From Paraburkholderia phenoliruptrix (GTDB taxonomy: Bacteria > Pseudomonadota > Gammaproteobacteria > Burkholderiales > Burkholderiaceae), in the NCBI RefSeq assembly GCF_902859825.1, contig NZ_CADIKB010000033.1, positions 1 to 64,000 of the forward strand: 64,000 nt of DNA, read 5' to 3'. Of this stretch, positions 18,769-27,377 are shown one piece after another. The position numbers and the translations under genes were made by a program. Under the pieces are notes generated by a model. It ran no database searches, was not told the origin of the DNA, and saw only the letters and a program-made list of their open reading frames with translations. Position 1 is the first letter of the stretch; each line of letters starts with the position of its first letter.

Positions 18769-19185
18769 GTTGTTTCCTTTGTCGGCAAGCATGAGGTCAC
18801 TGCTATGGCGTGCATGCCGGTGGGCTCGTCCGCAGTTCAAGCTCTGCGGCGCGGAGGCGGCCGGTGCACGGCTCTTGTTCGCATGGACTGCGGGTTGGGC
18901 TCCTTGTGAATAGACGTGGGTATCGAGCAAATGTGTCCGGAGGGGAAACGTCGCGATGCGCAGCAGCAGGAAAGCGGCAACGTTCCTGCTCCGCGCCTTC
19001 GGCGAGCGACCCCATCCGCATTACGGCACAGCAGCGTAGACCGAGGCAATCAGGACAAACACCCCCTGTGGCGTGCGACATCCCAGTCGCGGCAGTATCA
19101 TGAATGAGCGCGTCCACGCGACACATCGTCGGCCGGCAGGCGCTGTGCATGCGGGCCGCAAGGATGCGCTAGCAGGGAGACGTGC
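18769..19185. other. Intergenic region between divergent genes, nothing recognised
   Basis: About 415 nt separating the leftward binding-protein gene and the small rightward gene. It should hold both promoters. I found no clear hairpin, repeat or RNA gene, and the short open frames are GC-rich shadows with no family resemblance. Confidence 0.4.
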
Positions 19186-19461
19186 ATGGCTAAGCGAATC
19201 CGACTATCCATCGTGGCGGTGGGTCTCGCTTGCGCGGGATGCCTCGCGGGCATGAACGCAGCGCAGGCGAGCGACCGCCTCCTGAAGCTGCTGCAGTTGC
19301 AGACCTTACGTCGCATGGCGCCCGATGCCGCCCCTGCGAAAAAGAACAGTGCCGGCGACGATACGAAGCGCCAGGATCAGGGAACGGACAACCGGCCGCC
19401 GCCCACCCAGCCCTACAATCGCGGCGCACCCGACAACAGTGCGCCGGCGCGCAAGCCGTAG
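19186..19461 (+). CDS. Small exported protein of unknown function
   Basis: A 91-aa protein with an N-terminal signal (MAKRIRLSIVAVGLACAGCL) that has both a lipobox-like LACAGC and a type I site near AQAS. The mature part is hydrophilic, rich in Pro, Asp, Lys and Gln (KRQDQGTDNRPPPTQPYN), and probably disordered. A good AGGGAG ribosome binding site lies seven nt before the ATG. The gene converges on the D-Ala-D-Ala transporter operon. No family recognised. Confidence 0.65.
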   Translation: MAKRIRLSIVAVGLACAGCLAGMNAAQASDRLLKLLQLQTLRRMAPDAAPAKKNSAGDDTKRQDQGTDNRPPPTQPYNRGAPDNSAPARKP

Positions 19462-19503
19462 CGATGTGCGGGCGCTCCCGGCGGCGTCTGGAGAGCCGCT
19501 CCA

Positions 19504-20271
19504 TCATGGCGACGCGTCCACGCCGAGCGCTTGCGCCGCCTTGCGCTGATAACCGCCTGTCGCGAGCAACAGGCTGCGCGAGTAGTCGCTCTGCACCTGC
19601 TGTGCGCGAACACTTTCAATAGGCAGTTCCTCGACGATCTCTCCATTGCGCATGATCGCCACGCGCGAGCACAGAAAGCCGACCACCGCCAGATTGTGAC
19701 TGACCAAAATCATGGTCAGATTGCGTTCGCGATGCAGGCGCTTCAGCAGGTTGAGAATCTCGGCTTGCACGGAAACGTCGAGCGCGGACGTCGGTTCGTC
19801 GAGCAGCACGACGCGCGGCTCGACAATCAACGCCCGCGCGATGGCGACCCGCTGCCGTTGTCCGCCCGACAGTTGATGCGGATAGCGAAAACGGAATGAA
19901 GGATCGAGGCCCACTTCACGCAGGGCATTGAGAATGCGCGTTTCCTGTTCGCCCATCCGGTTGATGTTGAGCGGTTCGCGCAGCGTCTGGTCGACCGTGA
20001 AGCGCGGATGCAGCGAGCCGTAGGGGTCCTGAAAGACCATCTGCACGTGGCGTGCGCGCGCGTCGCGATCCGGGCCGGCGATATGCACCGAGCCCTCCGA
20101 AACAGGCGCGAGTCCGCTCAGCGCGCGAAGAATGGTCGACTTGCCCGAGCCCGATTCGCCCACGAGGCCGAAGACCTCGCCCGCCGCGACCTGAAAGCTG
20201 GCGGCGCGCACTGCATCGACGGAGCCGGCGGCTGTCCTGAAGCGCACAGTCAGTGCATCGACGCGGATCAT
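19504..20271 (-). CDS. ddpF: D-Ala-D-Ala dipeptide ABC transporter ATP-binding protein DdpF-like
   Basis: Cytoplasmic ATPase of a peptide/nickel-type ABC importer (255 aa). Walker A is GLVGESGSGKST, the signature is LSGGQRQR, Walker B is VVLLDEPTSALD and the switch His lies in LVSHNLAVV. It is shorter than typical OppF and lacks a long C-terminal oligopeptide domain. Its ATG overlaps the stop of the preceding ATPase gene (ATGA, 20268-20271), indicating translational coupling. The name rests on position in a ddp-like operon with a VanX-type dipeptidase; the family alone would only say dipeptide/oligopeptide. Confidence 0.88.
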   Translation of the reverse strand: MIRVDALTVRFRTAAGSVDAVRAASFQVAAGEVFGLVGESGSGKSTILRALSGLAPVSEGSVHIAGPDRDARARHVQMVFQDPYGSLHPRFTVDQTLREPLNINRMGEQETRILNALREVGLDPSFRFRYPHQLSGGQRQRVAIARALIVEPRVVLLDEPTSALDVSVQAEILNLLKRLHRERNLTMILVSHNLAVVGFLCSRVAIMRNGEIVEELPIESVRAQQVQSDYSRSLLLATGGYQRKAAQALGVDASP

Positions 20272-21143
20272 CGCGGCACTCCTTGCTGCCCGGCAGGCTC
20301 GTTGAACCACGCGGCGTCGCGCGACAGCACAGGCAATTCGGCGGGCGGGTCGACGAGCGGCGGATTGGCGGCAAGCAGCCCGCGCGTATACGGATGCTGC
20401 GCGTTCACGAGATCGCGCGCGGCACAGGTTTCGACGACGCGGCCCGCGTACATCACCACCACGCGGTCGCAGAACGACATGACGAGCGGCAGGTCGTGAC
20501 TGATGAAAATGAGGCCGGTCTGATGCCTTTCGATCATTTCATCGAGCAGGGCCAGCACTTGCATCGAGACCAGTACATCGAGCGCGCTCGTCGGTTCGTC
20601 GGCGATCAGCAGGCGCGGGCCGGTGGACACCATCATCGCGATCATCACGCGTTGCCCCATGCCGCCCGACAACTCGTGCGGATACGAGCGCGCAACGCGT
20701 TCCGGCTGGCGAATGTGCACCGACTCGAGCGCACTCGCGATCTTTTCCCGCATCGCACGGCGGCCGAGCTTCGGCTCGTGCAGCGCGAACGCTTCGCGCA
20801 TCTGCTGCTCGACGGTCATGACGGGGTTGAGCGAATACTTCGGATCCTGCAGAACCATGCCCATTTGCGAGCCGCAGAAACGGCGCCGCCGCGCGGCCGG
20901 CATGGCGAGCATGTCCTGCCCGTCAAAGCGCAGCGCTCGGGCGCTGCAATGCGCGGCGGGCGGCAAGAGACCCAGCAGCGCGCGGCCCGTGAGCGATTTG
21001 CCCGAACCCGATTCGCCGACGATGCCGAGCCGCTCGCCTTTTTTCAGCGTCAGCGACAGGCCGCGTACCGCTTCATTCAGCGTGCCGTCGTGCGCGCGAA
21101 AGGCAATGCGCAGATCGTCGATTTCACACAGTGGAGCGTCCAT
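20268..21143 (-). CDS. ddpD: D-Ala-D-Ala dipeptide ABC transporter ATP-binding protein DdpD-like
   Basis: Second ATPase of the importer (291 aa), DppD/OppD type. Walker A GIVGESGSGKSL, signature ELSGGMGQR, Walker B LLIADEPTSALD and switch-region ISHDLPLV are clear. The ATG at 21143 has GGAG six nt upstream and begins one nt after the permease stop; an ATG at 21155 would overlap that gene. The C-terminus (HPYTRGLLAANPP) is the family peptide-transporter tail. It forms a heterodimeric motor with the DdpF-like protein. Confidence 0.9.
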   Translation of the reverse strand: MDAPLCEIDDLRIAFRAHDGTLNEAVRGLSLTLKKGERLGIVGESGSGKSLTGRALLGLLPPAAHCSARALRFDGQDMLAMPAARRRRFCGSQMGMVLQDPKYSLNPVMTVEQQMREAFALHEPKLGRRAMREKIASALESVHIRQPERVARSYPHELSGGMGQRVMIAMMVSTGPRLLIADEPTSALDVLVSMQVLALLDEMIERHQTGLIFISHDLPLVMSFCDRVVVMYAGRVVETCAARDLVNAQHPYTRGLLAANPPLVDPPAELPVLSRDAAWFNEPAGQQGVPR

Positions 21144-21144
21144 G

Positions 21145-22098
21145 TCAGTCTCCATGGCGCGGATCGAACACGTCGCGCAATCCGTCGCCGAGCAGGTTGA
21201 ACGCGAGGCTCACGAGCAGAATCGCAAAGCCCGGAAGTGTGGCGACCCACCACGAATCGAGCAGCACGTTGCGGCCGGAAGCGACCATGAAGCCCCATTC
21301 GGGACTCGGCGGTTGTGCGCCGAGCCCAAGAAAGCCGAGACCGGCGACGGTCAGAATGATGCCGGCCATGTCGAGCGTAGCCCGCACGATCACCGACGAC
21401 ATGCAGAGCGGCATTACATAGCGCAGCAAAATGCGCAGATTCGACGCGCCTTGCAGACGCGCAACCTGGATGAAGTCGGCCTGCACGAGCCGCAAGGTCT
21501 CGGCACGCGCAAGACGGGCGTACGCGGGCCACGCGGTGATGGAGATGGCGATGACGGCATTGATCACGCCCGGTCCCAGCGCCGCGGCGAAGGCGAGCGC
21601 GAGCACGATCTTCGGAAAGGCGAGCGCGATGTCGGTGATGCGCATCAGCACGTTATCGACCCAGCCGCCGAAGAAGCCCGCGGTGGTGCCTATCATGAGG
21701 CCGATCGGCACCACCACGACGACCACGAGTATCGCTATCGACAGCGTAAGGCGCGAACCGTAGATGATGCGCGAGAGAATATCGCGCCCGAGCTGGTCGG
21801 TGCCGAGCCAGTGCGAAGCGGAGCCGGGCGGCAGCAGCCGGTCCGACAGCACCTGACGCAGCGGGTCGTGCGGCGCGATCCACGGTCCGATCGCCGCGAC
21901 GATCACAAGCACCAGCAGAATCGCAAAGCCGAACACGGAAAGCGGATTGCCCGCGAACCGCCGCCAGCGTCGATAGGCGAGGCCCAGCGCGGCCTGCTTG
22001 CGCGACGCGGGCGTGCCCGTGAGCAGCCACGCTTTCCACGTGGGACGCGGGGCGTTCATCGGCCAGTCCTGCGTCGAACGTTCAAGAGGAGGGCGCAC
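21145..22098 (-). CDS. ddpC: D-Ala-D-Ala dipeptide ABC transporter permease DdpC-like
   Basis: Inner membrane permease of the DppC/OppC type (317 aa from the GTG at 22098, which has GGAG nine nt upstream; an ATG at 22059 would shorten it by 13 residues). After a cytoplasmic N-terminus and first membrane helix (FGFAILLVLVIVAAIGPW) come the extracytoplasmic segment with HWLGTDQLGRDILSRIIYG and five further helices. The EAA loop, which contacts the ATPase, is near ARAETLRLVQADFIQVAR. It pairs with the DdpB-like permease coded 19 nt upstream. Confidence 0.9.
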   Translation of the reverse strand: MRPPLERSTQDWPMNAPRPTWKAWLLTGTPASRKQAALGLAYRRWRRFAGNPLSVFGFAILLVLVIVAAIGPWIAPHDPLRQVLSDRLLPPGSASHWLGTDQLGRDILSRIIYGSRLTLSIAILVVVVVVPIGLMIGTTAGFFGGWVDNVLMRITDIALAFPKIVLALAFAAALGPGVINAVIAISITAWPAYARLARAETLRLVQADFIQVARLQGASNLRILLRYVMPLCMSSVIVRATLDMAGIILTVAGLGFLGLGAQPPSPEWGFMVASGRNVLLDSWWVATLPGFAILLVSLAFNLLGDGLRDVFDPRHGD

Positions 22099-22117
22099 GT
22101 GAATAGTCTCCGTTGCA

Positions 22118-23188
22118 TCAGCGGGCGCGCGGATCGAACACGCGATAGAGCGCGTCGGTCAGCAGATTCAACGCGATAAAAGTGGCGCCGATTACGAGCG
22201 TGCTGCCGAGCACGGCGTTCATGTCGGCGTTGAGCAGCGCGCCCGTCAGATACGAGCCGATGCCCGGCCACGCGAACACGATCTCGGTCAGCACAGAGCC
22301 TTCCAGCAGGTAGCTATATGAGAGCGCGATCACCGTCAGCAGCGGCACGGCGATATTGCCGAACGCGTGCACCCACACCACGCGTCGCTCGGGAACGCCC
22401 TTCGCGCGCGCCGTCGTGATGTACTCCTGATTCAACTGATCGAGCATGAACGAGCGCGTCATCCGGCTCAGATACGCGACCGAGTAATAGCCGAGTATCG
22501 TGGCGGGCAGCGCGATATGCGAGAGCGCATTGAAGAACACATCCCATTCGCCGGCCATCAGCGAATCGAGGAGCAGGCTCCCCGTGCGCGAGTCCACCAT
22601 GCCGTCGAACACGGGGTCCAGCCTGCCGGGCCCCGACACCCAATGCAGCTTCGCATAGAACAGCAACAGCCCCATCAGACCGAGCCAGAACACAGGCACG
22701 GAACTGCCGATCAGTCCCACGAAGCGCGCCACGTGATCGATCCAGCGGTTGTGGCGCGTGGCGGCGACGACGCCGAGCGGCACGCCGACCAGCACGCCGC
22801 CGATGGTCGCCAGCGTGGCCAGCTCGAGCGTGGCTGGAAAGACGCGCCGGATGTCGTCGAGCACCGGATTAGCCGTGAGCAGCGAGACGCCCAGGTCGCC
22901 GTGCAATACCGCATTCACATAAATCAGGAATTGCTCGGCAAGCGGCTTGTCGAGACCGAGCTGCACGCGCGCGGCCGCATAGGCGCTTGCCGAAGCGCGA
23001 TCGCCGAGTATCGCGAGCACGGGATCGATCGGCACCTTGCGACCGATGACGAAGGTTACCGCAAGCAGTCCGATGAAGGTCACGGCGAGCGTCAGCACCC
23101 AGCGCAGCACGCGCAGCGTCCAGCGCACGCTGGCGCGCCGCGCGGACGCTGCACGAATGCGGTCGATAGGAGTCGGAATGGTCGACAT
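22118..23188 (-). CDS. ddpB: D-Ala-D-Ala dipeptide ABC transporter permease DdpB-like
   Basis: Inner membrane permease of the DppB/OppB type (356 aa). It has a long polar N-terminus of about 25 residues, a first helix (WVLTLAVTFIGLLAVTFVI) followed by GRKVPIDPV, and five more helices. The EAA-like loop (YITTARAKGVPERRVVWVHA) is the expected ATPase contact. The binding-protein gene ends about 20 nt upstream, so the two are in one transcript. With DdpC it forms the translocation pore for the dipeptide. Confidence 0.9.
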   Translation of the reverse strand: MSTIPTPIDRIRAASARRASVRWTLRVLRWVLTLAVTFIGLLAVTFVIGRKVPIDPVLAILGDRASASAYAAARVQLGLDKPLAEQFLIYVNAVLHGDLGVSLLTANPVLDDIRRVFPATLELATLATIGGVLVGVPLGVVAATRHNRWIDHVARFVGLIGSSVPVFWLGLMGLLLFYAKLHWVSGPGRLDPVFDGMVDSRTGSLLLDSLMAGEWDVFFNALSHIALPATILGYYSVAYLSRMTRSFMLDQLNQEYITTARAKGVPERRVVWVHAFGNIAVPLLTVIALSYSYLLEGSVLTEIVFAWPGIGSYLTGALLNADMNAVLGSTLVIGATFIALNLLTDALYRVFDPRAR

Positions 23189-23209
23189 GGTCAGCGCGCC
23201 GCGAGACGC

Positions 23210-24817
23210 TTACTGCTTTTTCACGTGCAGATACGAAACCAGGTCGTTGATCGGGCCGACTTCGAGCCCGGACACGCCTGGCCGCATGGCGACCTGCGAG
23301 ACCTGCTGGAACATGATGACGAACGGCGAACGCGCAAGCATTTCCTTTTGCATCGTCTGATAAAGCTCCGCGCGCTTCGTGGTGGACGACTCGGCAAGCG
23401 CGGCGTTGGTCTCTTTCGTGAGATCAGGAATGTCCCACGAATTGCGCCATGCGAGCATCTTGTAGGAGGACTTGTCGGAGTTGTCCGGATTCCACGCGAA
23501 GCCCTGCGCGTTGCTGTGCGGGTCGATATAGTCGGCGGACCATTCGCCGATATAGATGTCATGCTGGCGCGCGCGATACTTCGCGAGCGTCTGCTTGTTG
23601 TCGCCCGGAACGATCTCGACCTTGATGCCGCCTTGCGCCAGATTGGCCTGCACCGCCTGGGCGATCTCGTTGTACGGATAGGCGCTGCGCACGTCCATGG
23701 TCACGCTGAAGCCGTTGGGCAAACCCGCCTTGGCCAGCAGCGCTTTCGCCTTGGCAACGTCCTGATGATACGGGTTGCTGTTAAGTGCGCCGAGAAAGCC
23801 TTCGGGCAAGAACGTCTGATGAACCTTGTAGGTCGTCTTCACGACATTCGTCTGAATGCCGTTGTAATCGATCAGCCACTTCATCGCTTCCTGTACTTCC
23901 GGCTTCGCAAGATTAGGATTCTTGACGTTCAGGCCGAGGTACAGCAAGGTGGCTTGCGGCACGGCGTTTACGTGCGCCTTGTTCGCCTTCGTCAAGGCCG
24001 CAAGGTCGTCGGGGCTCAGGTTGCGCGCTACGTCGGCGTCGCCGTTTTCAAGTAGCAAGCGTTGGCTCGACGCCTCGGGCACGTGGCGCAGCACGATGCG
24101 TTTCATCGCGAGCGGCATGCGGTAATCGTCATATTTCTGCAGAATCAGGCTGTCGTTGGCGGTCCATTTGACGAGCTTGTAGGCACCCGAGCCGGCCTCG
24201 TTCGTGCGCAGCCATTCATTGCCGAAGTCATTGCCCTTCTGGTGCGACATCAGCAGCTTCTTGTCGAGCACCGAGGCGGGCCACGCGCCGAGCACATTCA
24301 GCACGAATGTGGGCGCATATTTCTGATCGGTCGTAATGCTGACCGTGGAGTCGTCGATCTTGCGGACTTTCTGCAGCGCATTGTCCTTGGTGAGGCCAAT
24401 GCCTTGCAGCACGGCGGCGGCGCCTTTGTCGAGCAGCACACAACGCTGTATCGACCATGCGACGTCGTCGGCCGAGAGCGGATTGCCGGAATGGAACTTG
24501 AGGCCCGAGCGGATCTTGAAGGTGAACGTGAGTCCGTCTGGGCTCACGCTCCACGATTGCGCGACATCGCCGTTGAATTTCGACGGGTCTTTCAGGTCCA
24601 CGCGCACGAGGCGGTCATAGGTGTTCGCCACATATTCTTCGGGCACGAGTTCGTAGACTTCGCCGGGATCGAGCGTCGAGAATTCGTCGAGCGTCGTGGC
24701 AATGACAAGCATGTCTTTCGGCGTCGCGGCGAGCGCGCTGCCTGTCATCGTGACGGAAAAGGTCAGCGCGGACACGACCGCGACTGCTGCCAGCGCATTG
24801 CGCAAAACCAGATTCAT
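23210..24817 (-). CDS. ddpA: D-Ala-D-Ala dipeptide ABC transporter substrate-binding protein DdpA-like
   Basis: Periplasmic family-5 solute-binding protein (535 aa), start at 24817 after GGAG. Signal peptide cleavage is expected near GSALA. The mature start (MLVIATTLDEFSTLDPGEV) and the segment LKFHSGNPLSADDVAWSIQR match the DppA/DdpA family, which delivers dipeptides or related ligands to the permease. The specificity for D-Ala-D-Ala is inferred from the VanX-type dipeptidase gene directly upstream, not from ligand residues. Confidence 0.9.
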   Translation of the reverse strand: MNLVLRNALAAVAVVSALTFSVTMTGSALAATPKDMLVIATTLDEFSTLDPGEVYELVPEEYVANTYDRLVRVDLKDPSKFNGDVAQSWSVSPDGLTFTFKIRSGLKFHSGNPLSADDVAWSIQRCVLLDKGAAAVLQGIGLTKDNALQKVRKIDDSTVSITTDQKYAPTFVLNVLGAWPASVLDKKLLMSHQKGNDFGNEWLRTNEAGSGAYKLVKWTANDSLILQKYDDYRMPLAMKRIVLRHVPEASSQRLLLENGDADVARNLSPDDLAALTKANKAHVNAVPQATLLYLGLNVKNPNLAKPEVQEAMKWLIDYNGIQTNVVKTTYKVHQTFLPEGFLGALNSNPYHQDVAKAKALLAKAGLPNGFSVTMDVRSAYPYNEIAQAVQANLAQGGIKVEIVPGDNKQTLAKYRARQHDIYIGEWSADYIDPHSNAQGFAWNPDNSDKSSYKMLAWRNSWDIPDLTKETNAALAESSTTKRAELYQTMQKEMLARSPFVIMFQQVSQVAMRPGVSGLEVGPINDLVSYLHVKKQ

Positions 24818-24881
24818 ACTTGCTCCGAATGTAAAGGAAGACAACCTGCAAACGGACAGCCAGGAACCCATCAGGATCCGA

Positions 24882-25448
24882 TCACATCAATTTCAACGGG
24901 CCGCTTTCGCTGTTGTCGATCACGGGCAGCGCGCGCGAGCCGGGTAGTTCGTAGTGCCACCATTCGCTGGCAATGTGCGTAAAACCTGCTGCATGCATGA
25001 TGCCGAGCAGCAGCAGGCGATTGCGCTGCACGTCTTGCGGCAGGCCATGGTGAAAGTGCTCGGATGCCTTCACCATCTCGTCGAAACCTGTGCCCATGTC
25101 GAGCGGTTCGCTGTCGCCGTCTATCAGCGTGAGGTCGACGGCCGTGCCCCGGCTATGGTTCGAGCCGCGGCCCAGTTCGGCGATGTAAGTCGGGTCGGGC
25201 AGAAAGTCCCACAGCACCTGTTGCGCTTGCGGCGGCCGGTAGGCGTCGAAAATGCGCAAGCGCAGGCCGACGCTGTCCGCGAGATCGACGGCTTTGCGCA
25301 AGGCGGATTCGGCGGGTTCCAGCAGCAGGCAGTGCGCTTCGCGATAAATCGGCTTGCCGGTGAAGTTGCGCGGCGTCGCATAAACGAGGTCGATGTCCAC
25401 GCGATGCGTGTCGGGCGTGATGTGGACCAGGCGAGAAGTAGCGGTCAT
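24882..25448 (-). CDS. ddpX: D-alanyl-D-alanine dipeptidase, VanX/DdpX family
   Basis: Zinc aminopeptidase that hydrolyses D-Ala-D-Ala to two D-Ala (188 aa, cytoplasmic: no signal). The family metal site is intact: SNHSRGTAVD supplies His98 and Asp105, and EWWHYE supplies catalytic Glu162 and zinc ligand His165. Arg71 in YRPP matches the substrate-binding Arg. The gene lies between the RpiR-type regulator (5-nt gap) and the dipeptide transporter genes, so the dipeptide imported or released from peptidoglycan would be cleaved and used as carbon, nitrogen or cell-wall precursor. Here it is catabolic; the ligase and lactate-forming genes of vancomycin resistance are absent. Confidence 0.92.
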   Translation of the reverse strand: MTATSRLVHITPDTHRVDIDLVYATPRNFTGKPIYREAHCLLLEPAESALRKAVDLADSVGLRLRIFDAYRPPQAQQVLWDFLPDPTYIAELGRGSNHSRGTAVDLTLIDGDSEPLDMGTGFDEMVKASEHFHHGLPQDVQRNRLLLLGIMHAAGFTHIASEWWHYELPGSRALPVIDNSESGPLKLM

Positions 25449-25453
25449 GGCGA

Positions 25454-26332
25454 TCAGAATTCGAATTGGTCAAGTTCTCGCTGCAGTTCGCGATTGCGGG
25501 CAACGCGCTCGTCGATGGCCGGGCCGAGGCGCTCCACGATCGAGGTCAGCAGGAGATTGAAGAGACAGGTGAGCGGCGCGAGCGAGTCCCAGAACTGGCC
25601 GACGTCGGTCTTCACTTGCAGCAGATCGCAATGGAAGTCGCGTGCCCACGGGCAGTAAAGATCGGTGACGAGCGCAAAGGCGAGCTCGCGCTGCGCCGCG
25701 GCCTCGCAATAGCGGCGCGCGATACGCGAATAGGCGCGCGTGTCGGTGACGATCAGATACGGCGAGGCGAACTCGGAGTTCAATGAATCGACATACGAAC
25801 CCGACATGCCGTCGGAATAGAACACGCGCGGCCGCAAGTATTCGAGGTAGCTGAAGAACGCGTTCGAAATGCCGCGCGTCGATTGAATGCCGACGATATA
25901 CACGGCGTCCGCCGCGGCGACGCGCTTTGCCACGCGTTCAAACGCTTCGCTTTCTGCGAGGCGATAGACGTATCGCACGGCCTCGATTTCCAGATCCAGA
26001 GACCGTGCGCGTGCCGCCCGTTGCCGACTCGTGCGCTCTGGGCCGCCCGCGTCGCGCTCGCTGCGATACGCGTCGAGGCGGTCGGTAATGAACCACGGTC
26101 GCGTTTGGCTACCGCGCAACTCGCGCTTCAGATCGTCCAGATTGCGATAGCCGATGCTACGCAGAAAGCGCCCCACCGAAATGCCACTCGTGCCTGTTTG
26201 CCGCGCAATCTGGTCCGCGGTTTCAAGCCCGAGGCGGTCCAGATTCGCGAGCATATACGTGGCGATGCGCTTGGCCGTCGGCGTGAGCGTTGTAAAACTC
26301 TGCTGGACCGTATCGGTAAACGCAGTGGGCAT
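25454..26332 (-). CDS. MurR/RpiR family transcriptional regulator of the ddp operon
   Basis: DNA-binding regulator (292 aa) with an N-terminal helix-turn-helix of RpiR type (residues about 1-75: TPTAKRIATYMLANL, then GISVGRFLRSIGYRNLDDLK) and a C-terminal SIS-like domain (residues about 120-260, VYIVGIQSTRGISNAFFSYL) expected to bind a small ligand. It is the first gene of the operon, so it probably regulates itself and ddpX-ABCDF. A cell-wall-derived ligand such as D-Ala-D-Ala is a reasonable guess, since family member MurR senses MurNAc-6-P. Enteric ddp operons as I know them are not led by such a regulator. Confidence 0.85.
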   Translation of the reverse strand: MPTAFTDTVQQSFTTLTPTAKRIATYMLANLDRLGLETADQIARQTGTSGISVGRFLRSIGYRNLDDLKRELRGSQTRPWFITDRLDAYRSERDAGGPERTSRQRAARARSLDLEIEAVRYVYRLAESEAFERVAKRVAAADAVYIVGIQSTRGISNAFFSYLEYLRPRVFYSDGMSGSYVDSLNSEFASPYLIVTDTRAYSRIARRYCEAAAQRELAFALVTDLYCPWARDFHCDLLQVKTDVGQFWDSLAPLTCLFNLLLTSIVERLGPAIDERVARNRELQRELDQFEF

Positions 26333-26466
26333 CGGCGTTCGTTATTTATCTGTCATGGGGTCGTGCGTTGGTAGCTATCTGACAAGGACAATAAAGCGAG
26401 CGCTACATTAATTTTTTTATCGGGGCGGGCAATTCAATAGGCATAGGTTCATGTGTGCGGTCGCAT

Positions 26467-27345
26467 TCACCGCGCCGCCACGCGCCGCACAAAATCGAGC
26501 GTCAGGGCGGCGATCTCGTCGCTGGCTTCTTCCAGGGCGAAGTGGCCGGCGTCCAGCACATGTACTTCGGCGTCCGGAACGTCGCGCTGATAGGCGTGTG
26601 CGCCGGCCACGGTAAACGAAGGGTCGTATCTGCCCCAGGTCACGAGCGTGGGCGTCCGATGCTCGCGCAGCCAGGCCTGCCAGCGCGGATACGACTGCAG
26701 ATTGGTGCGGTAATCGTAGAAGAGCTCCGTCTGAATGGCCGCCTGCCCGGGCCGCGCGAGAAACTGTTCCTCGTCGCGCCAGTTGTCCGGATCGTAGTGG
26801 TGCGGGTTGGGACTCCTGCCCACGTGGCGCAGTTTCAATGCAGCCGGCGAGGCGAGGTTGGCCCAGAGACTCGCTTCATGCTCCGCGCGGTCCTTCCAGA
26901 ACGCCTTGCGCGTTTCCCACAGCGGCCCGAGTCCTTCTTCATGCGCGACAGCGTTCTGGATCACGATACCCATCACCTGTTCGGGCCGCGCCATGGCGAG
27001 CCGGAAGCCGACCGGACCGCCATAGTCGGCCATGAAGAGGACATAGCGGTCGAGCTTGAGCGCGTCGGTGAACTGTTCGATGGAGCGCGCGAGATTGTCG
27101 AATGTATAGGCGTAGCGTTCGGGCGCGGGCGCCTCGCTGTTGCCGAAGCCCGGATAGTCGGGCGCGACGACATGAAACTCCGGCGCGAGAAACGGCATGA
27201 GCGGTTCATACATCCGCGAAGACGACGGAAAGCCGTGCAGCAGCAGAACGGTCGGCGCGTCTTTCGGGCCGGCCTCGCGATAGAAGATGTCGACGCCTCC
27301 GACGTTGACAGTCGGATAGCGGAAGGTAGAGCGGGTGGCGTCCAT
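26467..27345 (-). CDS. Alpha/beta hydrolase, haloalkane dehalogenase/epoxide hydrolase-like
   Basis: Cytoplasmic alpha/beta-fold hydrolase (292 aa). The oxyanion motif HGFPSSS (37-43) is followed by a nucleophile elbow with Asp107 (FMADYGGPVG) rather than Ser, which is characteristic of the dehalogenase/epoxide hydrolase branch. The catalytic His lies in LDAGHFALEE near the C-terminus, and an acid in WGRYDPSF. The halide-binding Trp next to the nucleophile is Tyr here (DYGG instead of DWGG), which argues against classical haloalkane dehalogenation and for an epoxide hydrolase or other ester hydrolase. It lies 32 nt downstream of the MFS gene on the same strand, so they may be co-expressed. 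Confidence 0.85.
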   Translation of the reverse strand: MDATRSTFRYPTVNVGGVDIFYREAGPKDAPTVLLLHGFPSSSRMYEPLMPFLAPEFHVVAPDYPGFGNSEAPAPERYAYTFDNLARSIEQFTDALKLDRYVLFMADYGGPVGFRLAMARPEQVMGIVIQNAVAHEEGLGPLWETRKAFWKDRAEHEASLWANLASPAALKLRHVGRSPNPHHYDPDNWRDEEQFLARPGQAAIQTELFYDYRTNLQSYPRWQAWLREHRTPTLVTWGRYDPSFTVAGAHAYQRDVPDAEVHVLDAGHFALEEASDEIAALTLDFVRRVAAR

Positions 27346-27377
27346 GGTCGGTTTTCCTCACGTTGGAAGCGGTGTGT

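Noticed and set aside
24882..25448. Vancomycin resistance determinant
   Set aside because: VanX-type dipeptidase is present but no D-Ala-D-Lac ligase, VanH or VanRS; Gram-negative context and linked transporter indicate dipeptide catabolism.
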